Shown here: piece after piece, positions 12,284-23,976 of the stretch
How the letters are laid out: each line of letters opens with the position of its first letter
Numbering within the stretch: the first letter of the stretch is position 1
From: Erodium maritimum
Taxonomy: Eukaryota > Streptophyta > Magnoliopsida > Geraniales > Geraniaceae
Length of the DNA: 64,000 nt
Direction: 5' to 3'
Assembly (NCBI GenBank): GCA_963921825.1
Contig: OY997593.1
Span: 55,164,039-55,228,038 of the forward strand
The notes under the pieces: generated by a model
Told to the model about the DNA's origin: nothing
Seen by the model: only the letters and a program-made list of their open reading frames with translations
The model's database searches: none
Program-made: the position numbers and the translations under genes

Positions 12284-13712
12284 ATCAAGCTAAAAATACT
12301 TTTCTCTCTCTAACTTCGACTCTTTCCCTACCCGCCGACACATACATTCACCTCCGTCGGTAACAGCCTTGGTTCTGGTCTTGGTTGTAGTTGGCGGAGG
12401 CCTTTCCCTCCTTCTTTCTCCTCCCTCCGATTCTCTTTCCTCAGGATCTATTTTCCCCCTCGTTTTTTTACTTTGGGGTTCTTGGGTTGCTTCCTTTTCC
12501 GTTTTTCGGTCGTCCACACCCTCGACTCCGACGTGTGTGGTGTGGATCTTCAATGGGAACTGTTTCTCGACCTTTAGGGTTGTAGATCGGGTTGGATCTT
12601 CATCAGTGTTTCTTCCTCGTCGAGTTTCTTGCCTCTACCAGACGGACCCTCCGATTCTGGTTGTTCTGTTCACCGGTGGTCTCGGCGACTCATCTTCGAA
12701 ATTGGGTGGGACGCGTTTCTCGGGTTCATGCCCGTAGATCGTGGGTTTCGATTGAGTCGCGCCTCTTTTGGGCTGCTAGGGTGTTGGCTAAGCTCAGTTC
12801 ACCGGTTTACAAATGTGAGTTCTAGCTTCTTTGTGGAATCTAGTGTCCTCTCCTCGTATCTGGCTCCGGCTACAGCGTCGACGTGGTCTATGGGCTTGTA
12901 TCTCAGCACATCCGTGTGTTTGGGTAAGGAATTAAAACTTTTCATTTCCGACCTTAATCTTGATAAGACAAAACTTATTTCTTTTGATCTGAAATGTTTT
13001 TAGTCTTCTCTGTTCCCTCCATATGTTTGGTTGGGACGCGTAGGTTATTGGTGTTGGCTGCCGACTAGTAGTTATCGGCTTTTGTGCCTGTGTTTGAAAA
13101 CTAACAGTTTCTGTATCTAATAGTGGTAAGTTTCTGCGGTTTTCGGTCATCGTCCAAGCTCTGTCGTTTCTCGGTGTTGGCCGTCGGCGTATCGGTCACC
13201 ATTAACTTTCTGAGTTGATGGTCCCGATGAGTTAGATTGTTCTTTTCAATTTCAAGTACGGTTTTGGATTGTTCCGAACGGAGTCTAGTGGTTGTTGCGG
13301 AAGTGGTTCGACGTGGTCGATAGTTTGAGGTTGTTTCATTTTGTGCTTCTTGGGGTTACTTCTAGGTTTTTAGACCTGTTTGATTTTTTTAGTTACTTGT
13401 TTTCCCCTTGTTGGGCTTTACCCGTCCCTTGTTTACCGGTAGTTTTGTGCTTCATGGTTGGAATATCAGTTTCCTTAGGCCAAATTCTACTTCACCCCTT
13501 GTTGGGTTTGACTTAGGTTTGCTTCATGGTTGTAATATCTGGGTTTTAGACTTGCTTAACCTCTCTGGGGTCTGTTGTAATTGTTAAGCTTGGTTATATC
13601 TAGGGTCCTCATTTTGGGGATGCCTTTGTTTATAAGCTCGTTTGAGGGATTCTTCCTTTTTCCCGTCTTTATTTCAAAGGTGAGGTATTTATAAAAAAAT
13701 TGTTGATAAAAA
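12284..13712 (+). mobile_element. Non-LTR retroposon R3, apparently full length, 1.43 kb
   Basis: Flanked by the 15-bp duplication AATAGTTAAAAGCAT (12269-12283 and 13713-13727). It starts with a CT-rich leader (TTTTCTCTCTCTAACTTCG), has a T/G-rich body with several overlapping short frames, and ends ATTTATAAAAAAATTGTTGATAAAAAAA. No reverse transcriptase, endonuclease or RRM motif was found. The intact duplication and L1-style tail indicate L1-type mobilisation. It resembles R4 (46168-50574) in length and in the TGATAAAAAAA tail. Confidence 0.75.
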
Positions 13713-13727
13713 AATAGTTAAAAGCAT

Positions 13728-14892
13728 TTTGCTGGTTATTTTAGAGTATTCCAGAACGACATTAAAGGGTCATGGAGTTAGTCTGTTAATTAACATTTAA
13801 AATATGTTAAAACATGTTAAATTAAGGTCATGCAATGGATAACCATCAATTGACGTCTTGCTTAATTAGTTGTCAGATTCTATTATTTGTCTAAATTTTG
13901 TTTTTCTTCTTCTGATTTTTACCTAATATGTTCCATAAATCAAATATGCCTCCAATATTTTTTTAATTCAATGTACCAAATATAATACATAAACATAAAC
14001 CATAATTGTATTAAAACATATCTATAATAAAAACATAATTAAACATAGATTAAAAACCAGCCACTACTCGTCTTCATCATTGTACCGACACCACTTCGAT
14101 GCGTGTCGGAGAACATCCCACTAGTACCATTTGGTGAACTTCTCACCCAGAACAAAGTCATAGTCGTCCTGGGTAGCAAAGATGAAACGTTCCTCCGGAT
14201 ACCCAAGCCGATTAGAGATGGAGTGCTCTCAATAATACGCATCGAACTTGACGCACTTCTTACTATTCTTCCTAAAGTGATCTTTGATTAGTGTTGACGA
14301 CGGAGTCGTCGAGTTCAGCATTGAACGCTAATCAACGTTGCCGTGTTGCACATGCTCTTATTATTCTCAACAAATTGTCAACTCAATCATTAAGCAATGC
14401 AAATTATGGTTAAGCCTCCCATTAAATTCTCATCTGTTTAGGTTGGACAAACAATAAATCTTATCTCATTTTCTAAAAGTAACTGATGTAGATGGACATT
14501 GTTTTACTACTGATAAAAAAAATCTTCATCAAAATAACTCTCCCCGAAACCAATATTTACAACTAACATAGGGGGAAACAAAGACAATAACAAATATTCT
14601 CTACATGACCTACCATACATAGTCCCTTTAACCATCGACTCACATGCACCATCTCGCCAAGGTCACCCATAACCCCTTTAATCTCCCTTATCTACCAAAC
14701 TTCCACCTCAATCAAAATACTGGTACCATTGAAAGAAGATTACGAATTCCCTGCTAAGCAATCAATGTCATGTTTAAACTAAACTAAATAAACATGTATT
14801 GAAAGTCTCATTGTTAGTTTATTCAACGGGGCAATATTTGTTTTGGCATGTGCGTAGCTCGTTATCCATTGTGTTAGCCCTAGTGTTATGTT
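13728..14892. other. Intergenic stretch with a possible Harbinger-like remnant
   Basis: On the minus strand at about 14060-14250 a broken frame reads FVLGEKFTKWY and, past a stop, WDVLRHASKWCRYNDEDE. This recalls the KF..[WY]..W.VL...KW region of plant Pong/Harbinger accessory proteins, but the match is weak. The remainder is AT-rich, with no recognisable ends. Confidence 0.25.
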
Positions 14893-16892
14893 AGACATGT
14901 GAAACCCGCTTCGCTTGCAATAGGGTATTAAATTGCAACTTGAAAATCTTAAGGTAAGTTTTTGAAACAAGTGCAAAAAAAAAAAAAAAAATTAAAAGGC
15001 TGGACCGGGCGGGCCAGACCCGGCCCAAATCCAACCTATATAAGGTTGGATTAGGGTTCTGAAACCCTAACCCTCTCCCTCTCTTCTTCTCCTTCAGCCG
15101 CACCTCTCCTCTCCCGACCTCACCCTCGCCGTCCTCGTCGTCTCGCCGTCGCCGGCGTCTCTCCGGCCTTCTCCCTTTCCCTCACCTCCGTCCAGTTCCC
15201 TCGCCGTCCGACCTTCCTCCCTCACTCCTCCTTCGTCTTCTGCGAAACCCCCTCCCCACGATCACGTCGCCGTCACGACCACGCCGCCGTCACGACCACG
15301 CCGCCGTCACGACCACGCCGCCGTCCCGACCACGCCGCCGTCCCGACCACGCCACCGTCCCGACCTCCCTCATCTTCTCCTCTGTTTCCCTCCCGACGCC
15401 GTCCATCGATTCCGGCCGTCACCGCCTCCGTCCTCACTCAGTCCCGAGCCCGAGCTCGTCGTCCCGAGCCCGAGCTCGTCCTCCCCGACCACCCTCTCCC
15501 TCGTCCCGAGCCGTCGCCGGTACCCCACCACCGAGCCTCTCTGACCCCGTCTTCCTCTAACCCGAGCTCCCGCCGTCGCCGGCGAGCTCGTCAGATCCGG
15601 GACAGGACCGAACCATCCGGATCCGAGGCGAACCTCCGCCGTGGTCAACCAGCCCGCCACCGTCCTCTGTTTTTTCCTACGGTGAGAAACCTCGCCCACG
15701 GAGTTTGGTCGCCGACGATGGCTTCGCCGGTGGCCGGTTTCGTTCCATAACGTCTTCCCGCTTTATATTCTATCCCGTTTTTACCCTGAATCTGATCGGT
15801 ATTGTGCTGTGTTTCTACTTGGATCTGGACAAATTTGTTGAAGCGTAAAACTAACGAAAAATTATCGGTTAAAAGGGAAAGTAATTAAAAACGACTTAGA
15901 CCCGTTAAATGTGAAAACGAAGTTGTTTTAAACGGGAAGAAAATCAGAGTTTAATTAAAAAAGGATCTTTGTTTGAAACGAAAAACATTTGTCTAAGGGA
16001 AAAAGGGGAAAAAGGAAATCGGTTTCGAGTTCTTAAGAAAAAATGATAAAACTAGATCTGGTTAAATCAAACGGGTTTTAAAACGAAAGCCGGTTAAGAT
16101 TAAACTTGAGTTAAGTTAAGTGGAAAAGGAAACGAACTCAGATCAGATTTAGAAAGGTTTGGACCAAAACCTTAAGTTTTGGGAAAGAATAGAAAGGAAT
16201 CGTTTTGTCTTAAAATCAAAGTTGGAATTAGATAAAACAAAGGAGTTTCAAAGACGGTTTGAGTTAAAATTGGTTTTAACTGGGTTGTGTATCAACTTGA
16301 GTTCGGTGCGCGGGTGCTCGAACTCGATCCGTCGTAATCCCACTTTTATCCCGCTCGAGTGTGAAAGACAACTGTCGGATTTAAAATGGACAAATCGTAA
16401 CCTTTAACTTAACGGCGGAACCGTTATTAAACTATGGCTTTCGTGTTTTCTTTAGCGTCCGGCTTCGATCGAAGTGGAGCCCGGAGGTAGCGAGCCAGAA
16501 CGTCAACAGCTAGGAAGCATAGCGGTTGCTCTTCAGTTGAGGTAGGGAAAAGTAGCCGGATCTCGGCCCTGACTAGGGAAAGTTAACTGTAGAATTGCAT
16601 GTGACACCGGGGTGTCGTGGGTTATTTAGGTTATCGAATATTAGAAATGCATGATACGGGAACGTAGCGAATATCGGAAATGCATGTGACACTTAGTAGT
16701 GTCGTAGGAGCAGAGAACTTGTCGGTGTTAGAATTACTGGAGGCATATGACCATGCCCGGAGGTTGATTGCGAACTTATCGATATTAGGAGTACTGGAGG
16801 CATATGACCATGCCCGGAGGTTGTTTGTGGAACTAGTGATCTTAGGACTGTTGGAGGCATCGATTATGCCGGAGGTTGTTGTGCGTTTTATT

Positions 16893-17340
16893 TATTGTCG
16901 AGTTTGGGTGGCCTTGAGAGCCCGTATTATTTATTGTTGAGTTTGGGTGGCCTTGAGAGCCCGTGTTATTTATTGTCGAGTTTGGGTGGCCTTGAGAGCC
17001 CGTATTATTTATTGTTGAGTTTGGGTGGCCTTGAGAGACCGTGTTAATTATTGTTGAGTTTGGGTGGCCTTGAGAGTCTGTGTTATTCATTGTTGGTGTC
17101 TTGGGTGGCCATGAGAGCCCGTGTCTTACTGTTGATGTCTTGAGTGGCAGTGAGTGCCGTGGGGTTGTTGAACCCGAGTCTTGACTATTGGTGGTTTTGA
17201 GTGGCCGCGAGTGCCCGTGGGGTCGTTGACCCGTGAGTCACTGTTGGTGTATTTTGGGAGGCCGTGAGTGCCTGTGGGGCTGTTGAGTCCGCGTTTTAGG
17301 GTTGGTATCTTGGGTGGCCATGAGTGCCTGTGGAGGGTTG
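16893..17340 (+). repeat. LTR minisatellite, about 41-bp units (second copy at 22665-23110)
   Basis: Five clear units built on TTGAGTTTGGGTGGCCTTGA with GAGCCCGT, then degenerate ones. The 3' LTR carries the same array. Related arrays occur in antisense at 34408-34965 and in the partial LTR at 63310-63530. Confidence 0.85.
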
Positions 17341-17893
17341 AACCTGTGTTATTGCTGTTTGTTGAACTGTGATTGTGGTTACCTGAGGTTGTGGGCCCGC
17401 TTCATTAAACGGGGGTCCTCGATCACACGCGTCTGCACATTCAGACGAGGTAGGGGGCCCGCCTGTCAGTAAAGGGGTCCTGGCCGCGCGTGTGTGGTTC
17501 GGTGGTTGTGAGTGTGATAGGTTGACAGTCTGATCCGACTTTGTGTCGAGGAAATGCGACAGGTCGACCGCCTGACCACGTCTATGATCGGTAAAGGGCG
17601 TGAGGGAGGTTACTGAGCAGCTGGTTTGCGATCCTTTGTGATCTTGTTTGGTGTGCGATCCTTTGTGATCTTGTTTGGGGTTACGTGGTTCCTTTGAGTC
17701 CTTGGAAGAGGTCGTGATTGTTGTGTCGTGTCTACTTACGTGTTTGAGTGTTGAGTCCTTCGAGGAAGGTCACCGTGGGTGTTTGTCAGTCAGAGTGCTT
17801 GGGTTGGGGACAGTGATCCCCGGGGTTGAGTTTGTTGTCGGTGTTACCGGCTTTGTCTGCTGATTATGCCGTAGTCAGTCCGTTATCCGTGGT

Positions 17894-17931
17894 GGTGAGC
17901 GAACGCTCACCCCTAGCTGCTTTTCCTACAG
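17894..17931 (+). promoter_or_regulatory. Conserved LTR hairpin followed by an acceptor-like CAG (second copy at 23678-23715)
   Basis: GGTGAGCG-AA-CGCTCACC can form an 8-bp stem, followed by a pyrimidine-rich stretch ending in TACAG|G. The same layout recurs in the other long LTRs with compensating stem and loop differences, and in the internal leader at 19212-19249. A role as a splice acceptor or RNA-binding site is inferred. Confidence 0.5.
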
Positions 17932-18190
17932 GTACTGTTCGTGGGACGGACTAGGTGAGCTCTCGAAGCTTGTGGAACTAGGAGTGGAGTCCGGGTTTTT
18001 ACTTTTGGTCTAGCGACGGATACCTCGCCTTTTTGTCCGCTTGTGGGACGTTGTATTTTGGGTTGTAATTATCTTTTGTTAAACTAAACTGGTATTGTAA
18101 AGGGTTTTAATGGAAAGGGTTTCAAAGTGTTTTCTTATAATTGAACGTCGCGTCCCGAGTTCGGTTTACTGAAATTGGGGCGTGACAGCT

Positions 18191-18202
18191 TGGTATCAGA
18201 GC
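18191..18202 (+). other. Primer-binding site (initiator tRNA-Met type)
   Basis: TGGTATCAGAGC lies three bases after the 5' LTR. This word is complementary to the 3' end of plant initiator tRNA-Met and is the commonest primer site in plant LTR elements. Confidence 0.93.
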
Positions 18203-18814
18203 TCGAGGTTTCACACCTCGGACTGTCCGTCAATTAGGTGGGGAGAGTCGAGTAAGTAAAGTCCCGCCGTGCGTTGGGTACGTAGGTCGGGAACCGTGTG
18301 TAAACCCTTAATGTCTTGAGTTTTGTTTTGTCTGTGTGTATGTGCAGTACAGGGCTACTGGCATACTGTTTGTGTGTGCTGCGTGAAACGTTTTTAAGCT
18401 GTCGCGGGTCGACTCAGGAGCGCTCTTGTAGTCGAACGTGACGGTGCTGATGTCAAGTCGGTACAACGTAGTTCGGGGACGCCTGGACCGGGTTGTAACC
18501 ACCTGATGTCAAGAAAAGAGGTTTTAATGGAGTAGAGAAAGCTTTTAAAATTTGATTGTTTTGATGTTGTTTGACGCCGTGGGCGTTCGTGTTTGATTTT
18601 GGTTGGCCCGGTGGGCGAGTGTTGTTGTGTTGTCTTTTGGCCGTGTCGGCTCGTGTTTTGGTTGAGGTTGAATGCCTTTCTTGGTCTGTGAATCGTGGCG
18701 CGTGTGTTTGCTGACTTGGTAGTCAAGCGTGTGTGTCGTTTAAGGCAAATTTTGGGGTTAAAACGGGTTAAGGTCCGAGTTAGAACCGAGTTTGGAAAAC
18801 AGGTCTGCGCGAGT

Positions 18815-18935
18815 GTCACGGATCCTGTCACGGAACCGTGACGGACCTGAGAGTTCTGGCAAATTTTAGATCTTCGTCACGACTCCGTGACCCCAACCGT
18901 GACGGGGTCTGTCACGAGTCCGTGATCCCTGTCCT
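18815..18935 (+). repeat. Palindromic CACGG/CCGTG cluster in the untranslated leader
   Basis: Several imperfect palindromes such as CACGGAACCGTGACGG and CACGACTCCGTGA lie between primer site and gag. The cluster echoes that in solo LTR A (8905-9075). It may fold as leader RNA; packaging is one guess. Confidence 0.6.
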
Positions 18936-19523
18936 TCTCACCGTCTTGTTTGTACAAGTTGAGTGTTGGCTTTGCGTGGCGACGTTCACGGTTATGTTGG
19001 GGTATTGAGGTTGTAAGCAATAGTAGTCGCTGAATTGAGAACATAATCCCCTTTTGAGGTTTCCCTTACACAAAAGAGTAATTGAGGTGTTAATGACTGG
19101 AGCAGTGTGACATGTTGGCAGTAGGTTTGGGATGGTGTTTTGCCCTGACTAGAGTGGTAAGTCCTTGGTGCGTTACTAGTATGCCATAATCGAACGAGTG
19201 TCCGTGGAGGCGAGCATAACGCTCATCCCCTTTACTACTTTTCCCGCAGGGGACGAGTAGCGAACACTGGTTTGGTTGCGGAAAGTTATAAGCAAGTGCA
19301 TAAAGGATTGGATGAGGGCTTAGTGTACGTTTGTGTGGTTAAATTTGAGTTTTCCGCCTACGTGTTATGATTAAAGTATAATTAGCGTGAACGGTGTGGC
19401 GTTTAGTAACAAGTGCGTTGGGGTAGACGTAGACCGTGTGAACGTTAGTGTGTTCGAGCTTGTGTCTTCATTTGAGTTCGCAATTTGAACGTTTGCGTGT
19501 ATCCGTGCAGAGGACACTGAGAC

Positions 19524-20663
19524 ATGGCTCGGCGCAGACGAAGAAGATCAGCTATGACGTGGGGACGGGCGCCCGCGCGTGGCAGATGGGGACAGTCAAC
19601 AGGGACACCAGGACGGGTGCCCACCGTTGTGCCCGCTGAGTACGCGGAAGCCCAGGGTACTCCTGTTGGAGAAGACAGGAGGAGCGATGCGGGACCATCT
19701 ACGGGCACGCCCCGCGCCCCGCCGGTCGCAGACCCTCCCACCACGACCGCCCTGAACGAGCTGACCAGGGCAGTACAGAGTATGGCGGCAATCGTCTCCA
19801 GTCGAATGTCGGCTCGGTTGGACCGACATCGGCAGTTTCTGGACCTGCATAAGGAGGAGATGTCAGCGGCAGAATACGAGGCCAGATTCACGGCCCTGAC
19901 CAGAGTCGCACCAGAGACGGTGGCGACGGAGCAGAACCGTGGCCTGAGGTTCGAGGAGGAACTGAGGCCGGTGACTCGGGACCGAGTCCTCACCTCGAGG
20001 TCGCAAGGCACTGCAGCGACAATGGAGCAGGATGTCCGGGATGCGGCCAGGACCTGCGAGGTTCGACATCGACCGATCAGTGTGGTAGGGGAGTCCGAGT
20101 CCCGAGACCCGATGAGACAGAGGACCACGAGGTTATTCAGGCCGCAGGCGCAGCAGAACGGAGAAAGACAGAGGGCGTCAGTGGCATCAGTGGGGCCAGT
20201 CGCTTCAAGGAGACAGCTGGGATGCTATAGCTGCGAGCAGCCAGACCACATGCAGCGAGAGTGTCCGATGGAAGGGGGACTCACAACGCAGCCAGCGACC
20301 AGCAGTGCAGGCCAGGACATGGAGCCGAGGGCTGACCATAGGAGTTGTTTCCGGTGCCACCAGCTCGGGCACACCGTTGCAAGGTGCCCTGAGCCAGTTA
20401 TGGAAACGTCAGCGCGACGAACACAACAGTCGTATACTGCGCGGTCGCCTAGAGGCCGCCCTCGTCAGGGTCAGCAGTCGAGGTTTTCGCAGCCGTCGAC
20501 AAGTGCGCCGACTCTGAGACAACAACGGAGCTATGGGTACCCGGCAGCCAGTGCGTCGGATCAGAAGCAGCAGGAGTCGGAGGGAAGAGGGTACGCAGTT
20601 ACCGACTCCCGGACCTCAGGAACCCCTACCTACCGCGAGACCTATCAAGGTACGTTTTTATAG
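19524..20663 (+). CDS. gag: Gag protein of the gag-only LTR element
   Basis: A 379-residue open frame. The N-terminus is Arg/Pro-rich and low-complexity (residues 1-75). A short helical segment (about 76-95) leads into a shortened Ty3 Gag core at about 105-155 (FLDLHKEEMSAAEYEARFTA then RGLRFEEELRP), matching the C-terminal half of the Retrotrans_gag family. Two CCHC zinc knuckles follow: CYSCEQPDHMQREC at about 233-246 and CFRCHQLGHTVARC at about 275-288. The tail is Gln/Ser-rich. Gag would package element RNA in cytoplasmic particles. The core is shorter than in autonomous Tekay/Del relatives. The 227-codon frame on the opposite strand is a shadow. Confidence 0.88.
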   Translation: MARRRRRRSAMTWGRAPARGRWGQSTGTPGRVPTVVPAEYAEAQGTPVGEDRRSDAGPSTGTPRAPPVADPPTTTALNELTRAVQSMAAIVSSRMSARLDRHRQFLDLHKEEMSAAEYEARFTALTRVAPETVATEQNRGLRFEEELRPVTRDRVLTSRSQGTAATMEQDVRDAARTCEVRHRPISVVGESESRDPMRQRTTRLFRPQAQQNGERQRASVASVGPVASRRQLGCYSCEQPDHMQRECPMEGGLTTQPATSSAGQDMEPRADHRSCFRCHQLGHTVARCPEPVMETSARRTQQSYTARSPRGRPRQGQQSRFSQPSTSAPTLRQQRSYGYPAASASDQKQQESEGRGYAVTDSRTSGTPTYRETYQGTFL

Positions 20664-20709
20664 TATCTTATTTGGGCGTTGTCTTAAATTTCGTGGGCGA
20701 AATTCCTTT

Positions 20710-20720
20710 AAGGGGGTAGA
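20710..20720 (+). other. Polypurine tract of the gag-only element
   Basis: AAGGGGGTAGA directly precedes the 3' LTR at 20722, where the plus-strand primer of reverse transcription is expected. Confidence 0.8.
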
Positions 20721-20721
20721 T

Positions 20722-23700
20722 TGTAAAACCCGCTTCGCTTGCAATAGGGTATTAAATTGCAACTTGAAAACCTTAGGGTAGGTTTTTGAAACAAGTGCAA
20801 AAAAAAAAATTTAAAAGGCTGGACCGGGCGGGCCAGACCCGGCCCAAATCCAACCTATATAAGGTTGGATTAGGGTTCTGAAACCCTAACCCTCTCCCTC
20901 TCTTCTTCTCCTTCAGCCGCCCCTCTCCTCTCCCGACCTCACCCTCGCCGTCCTCGCCGTCTCGCCGTCGCCGGCGTCTCTCCGGCCTTCTCCCTTTCCC
21001 TCACCTCCGTCCAGTTCCCTCGTCGTCCGACCTTCCTCCCTCACTCATCCTTCGTCTTATGCGAAACCCCCTCCCCACGACCATGCCGCCGTCACGACCA
21101 CGCCTCCCGACCACGCCGCCGTCCCAACCACGCCGCTGTCCCGACCACGCCGCTGTCCCGACCACGCCACCGTCCCGACCTCCCTCATATTCTCCTCTGT
21201 TTCCCTCCCGACGCCGTCCATCGATTCCGGCCGTCACCGCCTCCGTCCTCACTCATTCCCGAGCCTGAGCTCGCCGTCCCGAGCCTGAGCTCGTCCTCCC
21301 CGACCACCCTCTCCCTCGTCCCGAGCCGTCGCCGGTCCCCACCACCGAGCCTCTCCGACCCCGTCTTCCTCTAACCCGAGCTCCCGCCGTCGCCGGCGAG
21401 CTCGTCAGATCCGGGACGGGACCGAACCGTCCGGATCCGAGGCGAACCTCCGCCGTGCTCAACCAGCCCACGGAGTTTGGTCGCCGGCGATGGCTTCGAC
21501 GGTGGCCGGTTTCGTTCCATAACGTCTTCCCGCTTTATATTCTATCCCGTTTTTACCCTGAATCTGATCGGTATTGTGCTGTGTTTCTACTTGGATCTGG
21601 ACAAATTTGTTGAAGCGTAAAACTAACGAAAAATTATCGGTTAAAAGGGAAAGTAATTAAAAACGACTTAGACCCGTTAAATGTGAAAACGAAGTTGTTT
21701 TAAACGGGAAGAAAATCAGAGTTTAATTAAAAAAGGATCTTTGTTTGAAACGAAAAACATTTGTCTAAGGGAAAAAGGGGAAAAAGGAAATCGGTTTCGA
21801 GTTCTTAAGAAAAAATGATAAAACTAGATCTGGTTAAATCAAACGGGTTTTAAAACGAAAGCCGGTTAAGATTAAACTTGAGTTAAGTTAAGTGGAAAAG
21901 GAAACGAACTCAGATCAGATTTAGAAAGGTTTGGACCAAAACCTTAAGTTTTGGGAAAGAATAGAAAGGAATCGTTTTGTCTTAAAATCAAAGTTGGAAT
22001 TAGATAAAACAAAGGAGTTTCAAAGACGGTTTGAGTTAAAATTGGTTTTAACTGGGTTGTGTATCAACTTGAGTTCGGTGCGCGGGTGCTCGAACTCGAT
22101 CCGTCGTAATCCCACTTTTATCCCGCTCGAGTGTGAAAGACAACTGTCGGATTTAAAATGGACAAATCGTAACCTTTAACTTAACGGCGGAACCGTTATT
22201 AAACTATGGCTTTCGTGTTTTCTTTAGCGTCCGGCTTCGATCGAAGTGGAGCCCGGAGGTAGCGAGCCAGAACGTCAACAGCTAGGAAGCATAGCGGTTG
22301 CTCTTCAGTTGAGGTAGGGAAAAGTAGCCGGATCTCGGCCCTGACTAGGGAAAGTTAACTGTAGAATTGCATGTGACACCGGGGTGTCGTGGGTTATTTA
22401 GGTTATCGAATATTAGAAATGCATGATACGGGAACGTAGCGAATATCGGAAATGCATGTGACACTTAGTAGTGTCGTAGGAGCAGAGAACTTGTCGGTGT
22501 TAGAATTACTGGAGGCATATGACCATGCCCGGAGGTTGATTGCGAACTTATCGATATTAGGAGTACTGGAGGCATATGACCATGCCCGGAGGTTGTTTGT
22601 GGAACTAGTGATCTTAGGACTGTTGGAGGCATCGATTATGCCGGAGGTTGTTGTGCGTTTTATTTATTGTCGAGTTTGGGTGGCCTTGAGAGCCCGTATT
22701 ATTTATTGTTGAGTTTGGGTGGCCTTGAGAGCCCGTGTTATTTATTGTCGAGTTTGGGTGGCCTTGAGAGCCCGTATTATTTATTGTTGAGTTTGGGTGG
22801 CCTTGAGAGACCGTGTTAATTATTGTTGAGTTTGGGTGGCCTTGAGAGTCTGTGTTATTCATTGTTGGTGTCTTGGGTGGCCATGAGAGCCCGTGTCTTA
22901 CTGTTGATGTCTTGAGTGGCAGTGAGTGCCGTGGGGTTGTTGAACCCGAGTCTTGACTATTGGTGGTTTTGAGTGGCCGCGAGTGCCCGTGGGGTCGTTG
23001 ACCCGTGAGTCACTGTTGGTGTATTTTGGGAGGCCGTGAGTGCCTGTGGGGCTGTTGAGTCCGCGTTTTAGGGTTGGTATCTTGGGTGGCCATGAGTGCC
23101 TGTGGAGGGTTGAACCTGTGTTATTGCTGTTTGTTGAACTGTGATTGTGATTGTGATTGTGGTTACCTGAGGTTGTGGGCCCGCTTCATTAAACGGGGGT
23201 CCTCGATCACACGCGTCTGCACGTTCATACGAGGTAGGGGGCCCGCCTATCAGTAAAGGGGTCCTGGCCGCGCGTGTGTGGTTCGGTGGTTGTGAGTGTG
23301 ATAGGTTGACAGTCTGATCCGACTTTGTGTCGAGGAAATGCGACAGGTCGACCGCCTAACCACGTCTATGATCGGTAAAGGGCGTGAGGGAGGTTACTGA
23401 GCAGCTGGTTTGCGATCCTTTGTGATCTTGTTTGGTGTGCGATCCTTTGTGATCTTGTTTGGGGTTACGTGGTTCCTTTGAGTCCTTGGAAGAGGTCGTG
23501 ATCGTTGTGTCGTGTCTACTTACGTGTTTGAGTGTTGAGTCGTTCGAGGAAGGTCACCGTGGGTGTTTGTCAGTCAGAGTGCTTGGGTTGGGGACAGTGA
23601 TCCCCGGGGTTGAGTTTGTTGTCGGTGTTACCGGCTTTGTCTGCTGATTATGCCGTAGTCAGTCCGTTATCCGTGGTGGTGAGCGAACGCTCACCCCTAG

Positions 23701-23971
23701 CTGCTTTTCTTACAGGTACTGTTCGTGGGACGGACTAGGTGAGCTCTCGAAGCTTGTGGAACTAGGAGTGGAGTCCGGGTTTTTACTTTTGGTCTAGCGA
23801 CGGATACCTCGCCTTTTTGTCCGCTTGTGGGACGTTGTATTTTGGGTTGTAATTATCTTTTGTTGAACTAAACTGGTATTGTAAAGGGTTTTAATGGAAA
23901 GGGTTTCAAAGTGTTTTCTTATAATTGAACGTCGCGTCCCGAGTTCGGTTTACTAAAATTGGGGCGTGACA
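20722..23971 (+). repeat. 3' LTR of the gag-only element
   Basis: Begins TGTAAAACCCGCTTCGC and ends GGGGCGTGACA. It repeats the 5' LTR features: TATA word 20856-20862, 41-bp array 22665-23110 and hairpin 23678-23695. Most visible differences from the 5' copy are in the GC-rich repeats at about 20940-21480. Confidence 0.92.
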
Positions 23972-23976
23972 AGACA

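Larger units (their letters stand above)
14898..18187 (+). repeat. 5' LTR of the gag-only element
   Basis: Begins TGTGAAACCCGCTTCGC and ends GGGGCGTGACA. Contains a TATA word (TATATAA, 15037-15043) followed by a CT-rich leader, GC-rich 17-18-bp tandem repeats (about 15268-15365), an array of about 41-bp GGGTGGCC units (16893-17100, decaying to 17340) and the hairpin at 17894-17911. Small apparent frames inside it are repeat by-products. Confidence 0.92.
14898..23971 (+). mobile_element. Complete non-autonomous Ty3-type LTR element with gag only (TR-GAG/LARD type)
   Basis: A 9074-bp element flanked by the 5-bp duplication AGACA (14893-14897 and 23972-23976). Parts in order: 5' LTR 14898-18187 (3290 bp), primer-binding site for initiator tRNA-Met at 18191-18202, untranslated leader of about 1.3 kb, one gag frame 19524-20663, polypurine tract at about 20710-20720, 3' LTR 20722-23971 (3250 bp). 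There is no protease, reverse transcriptase, RNase H or integrase; the whole interior is only 2.53 kb, so movement would need pol supplied by a relative. The Gag core style suggests the Tekay/Del chromovirus branch. The LTRs look near-identical outside a GC-rich repeat stretch, so insertion is recent. Structurally it looks whole. Confidence 0.92.

Noticed and set aside
19445-20128. 227-codon frame on the minus strand
   Set aside because: It lies exactly opposite the gag frame, is Ser/Arg-rich without motifs, and follows from gag codon use.
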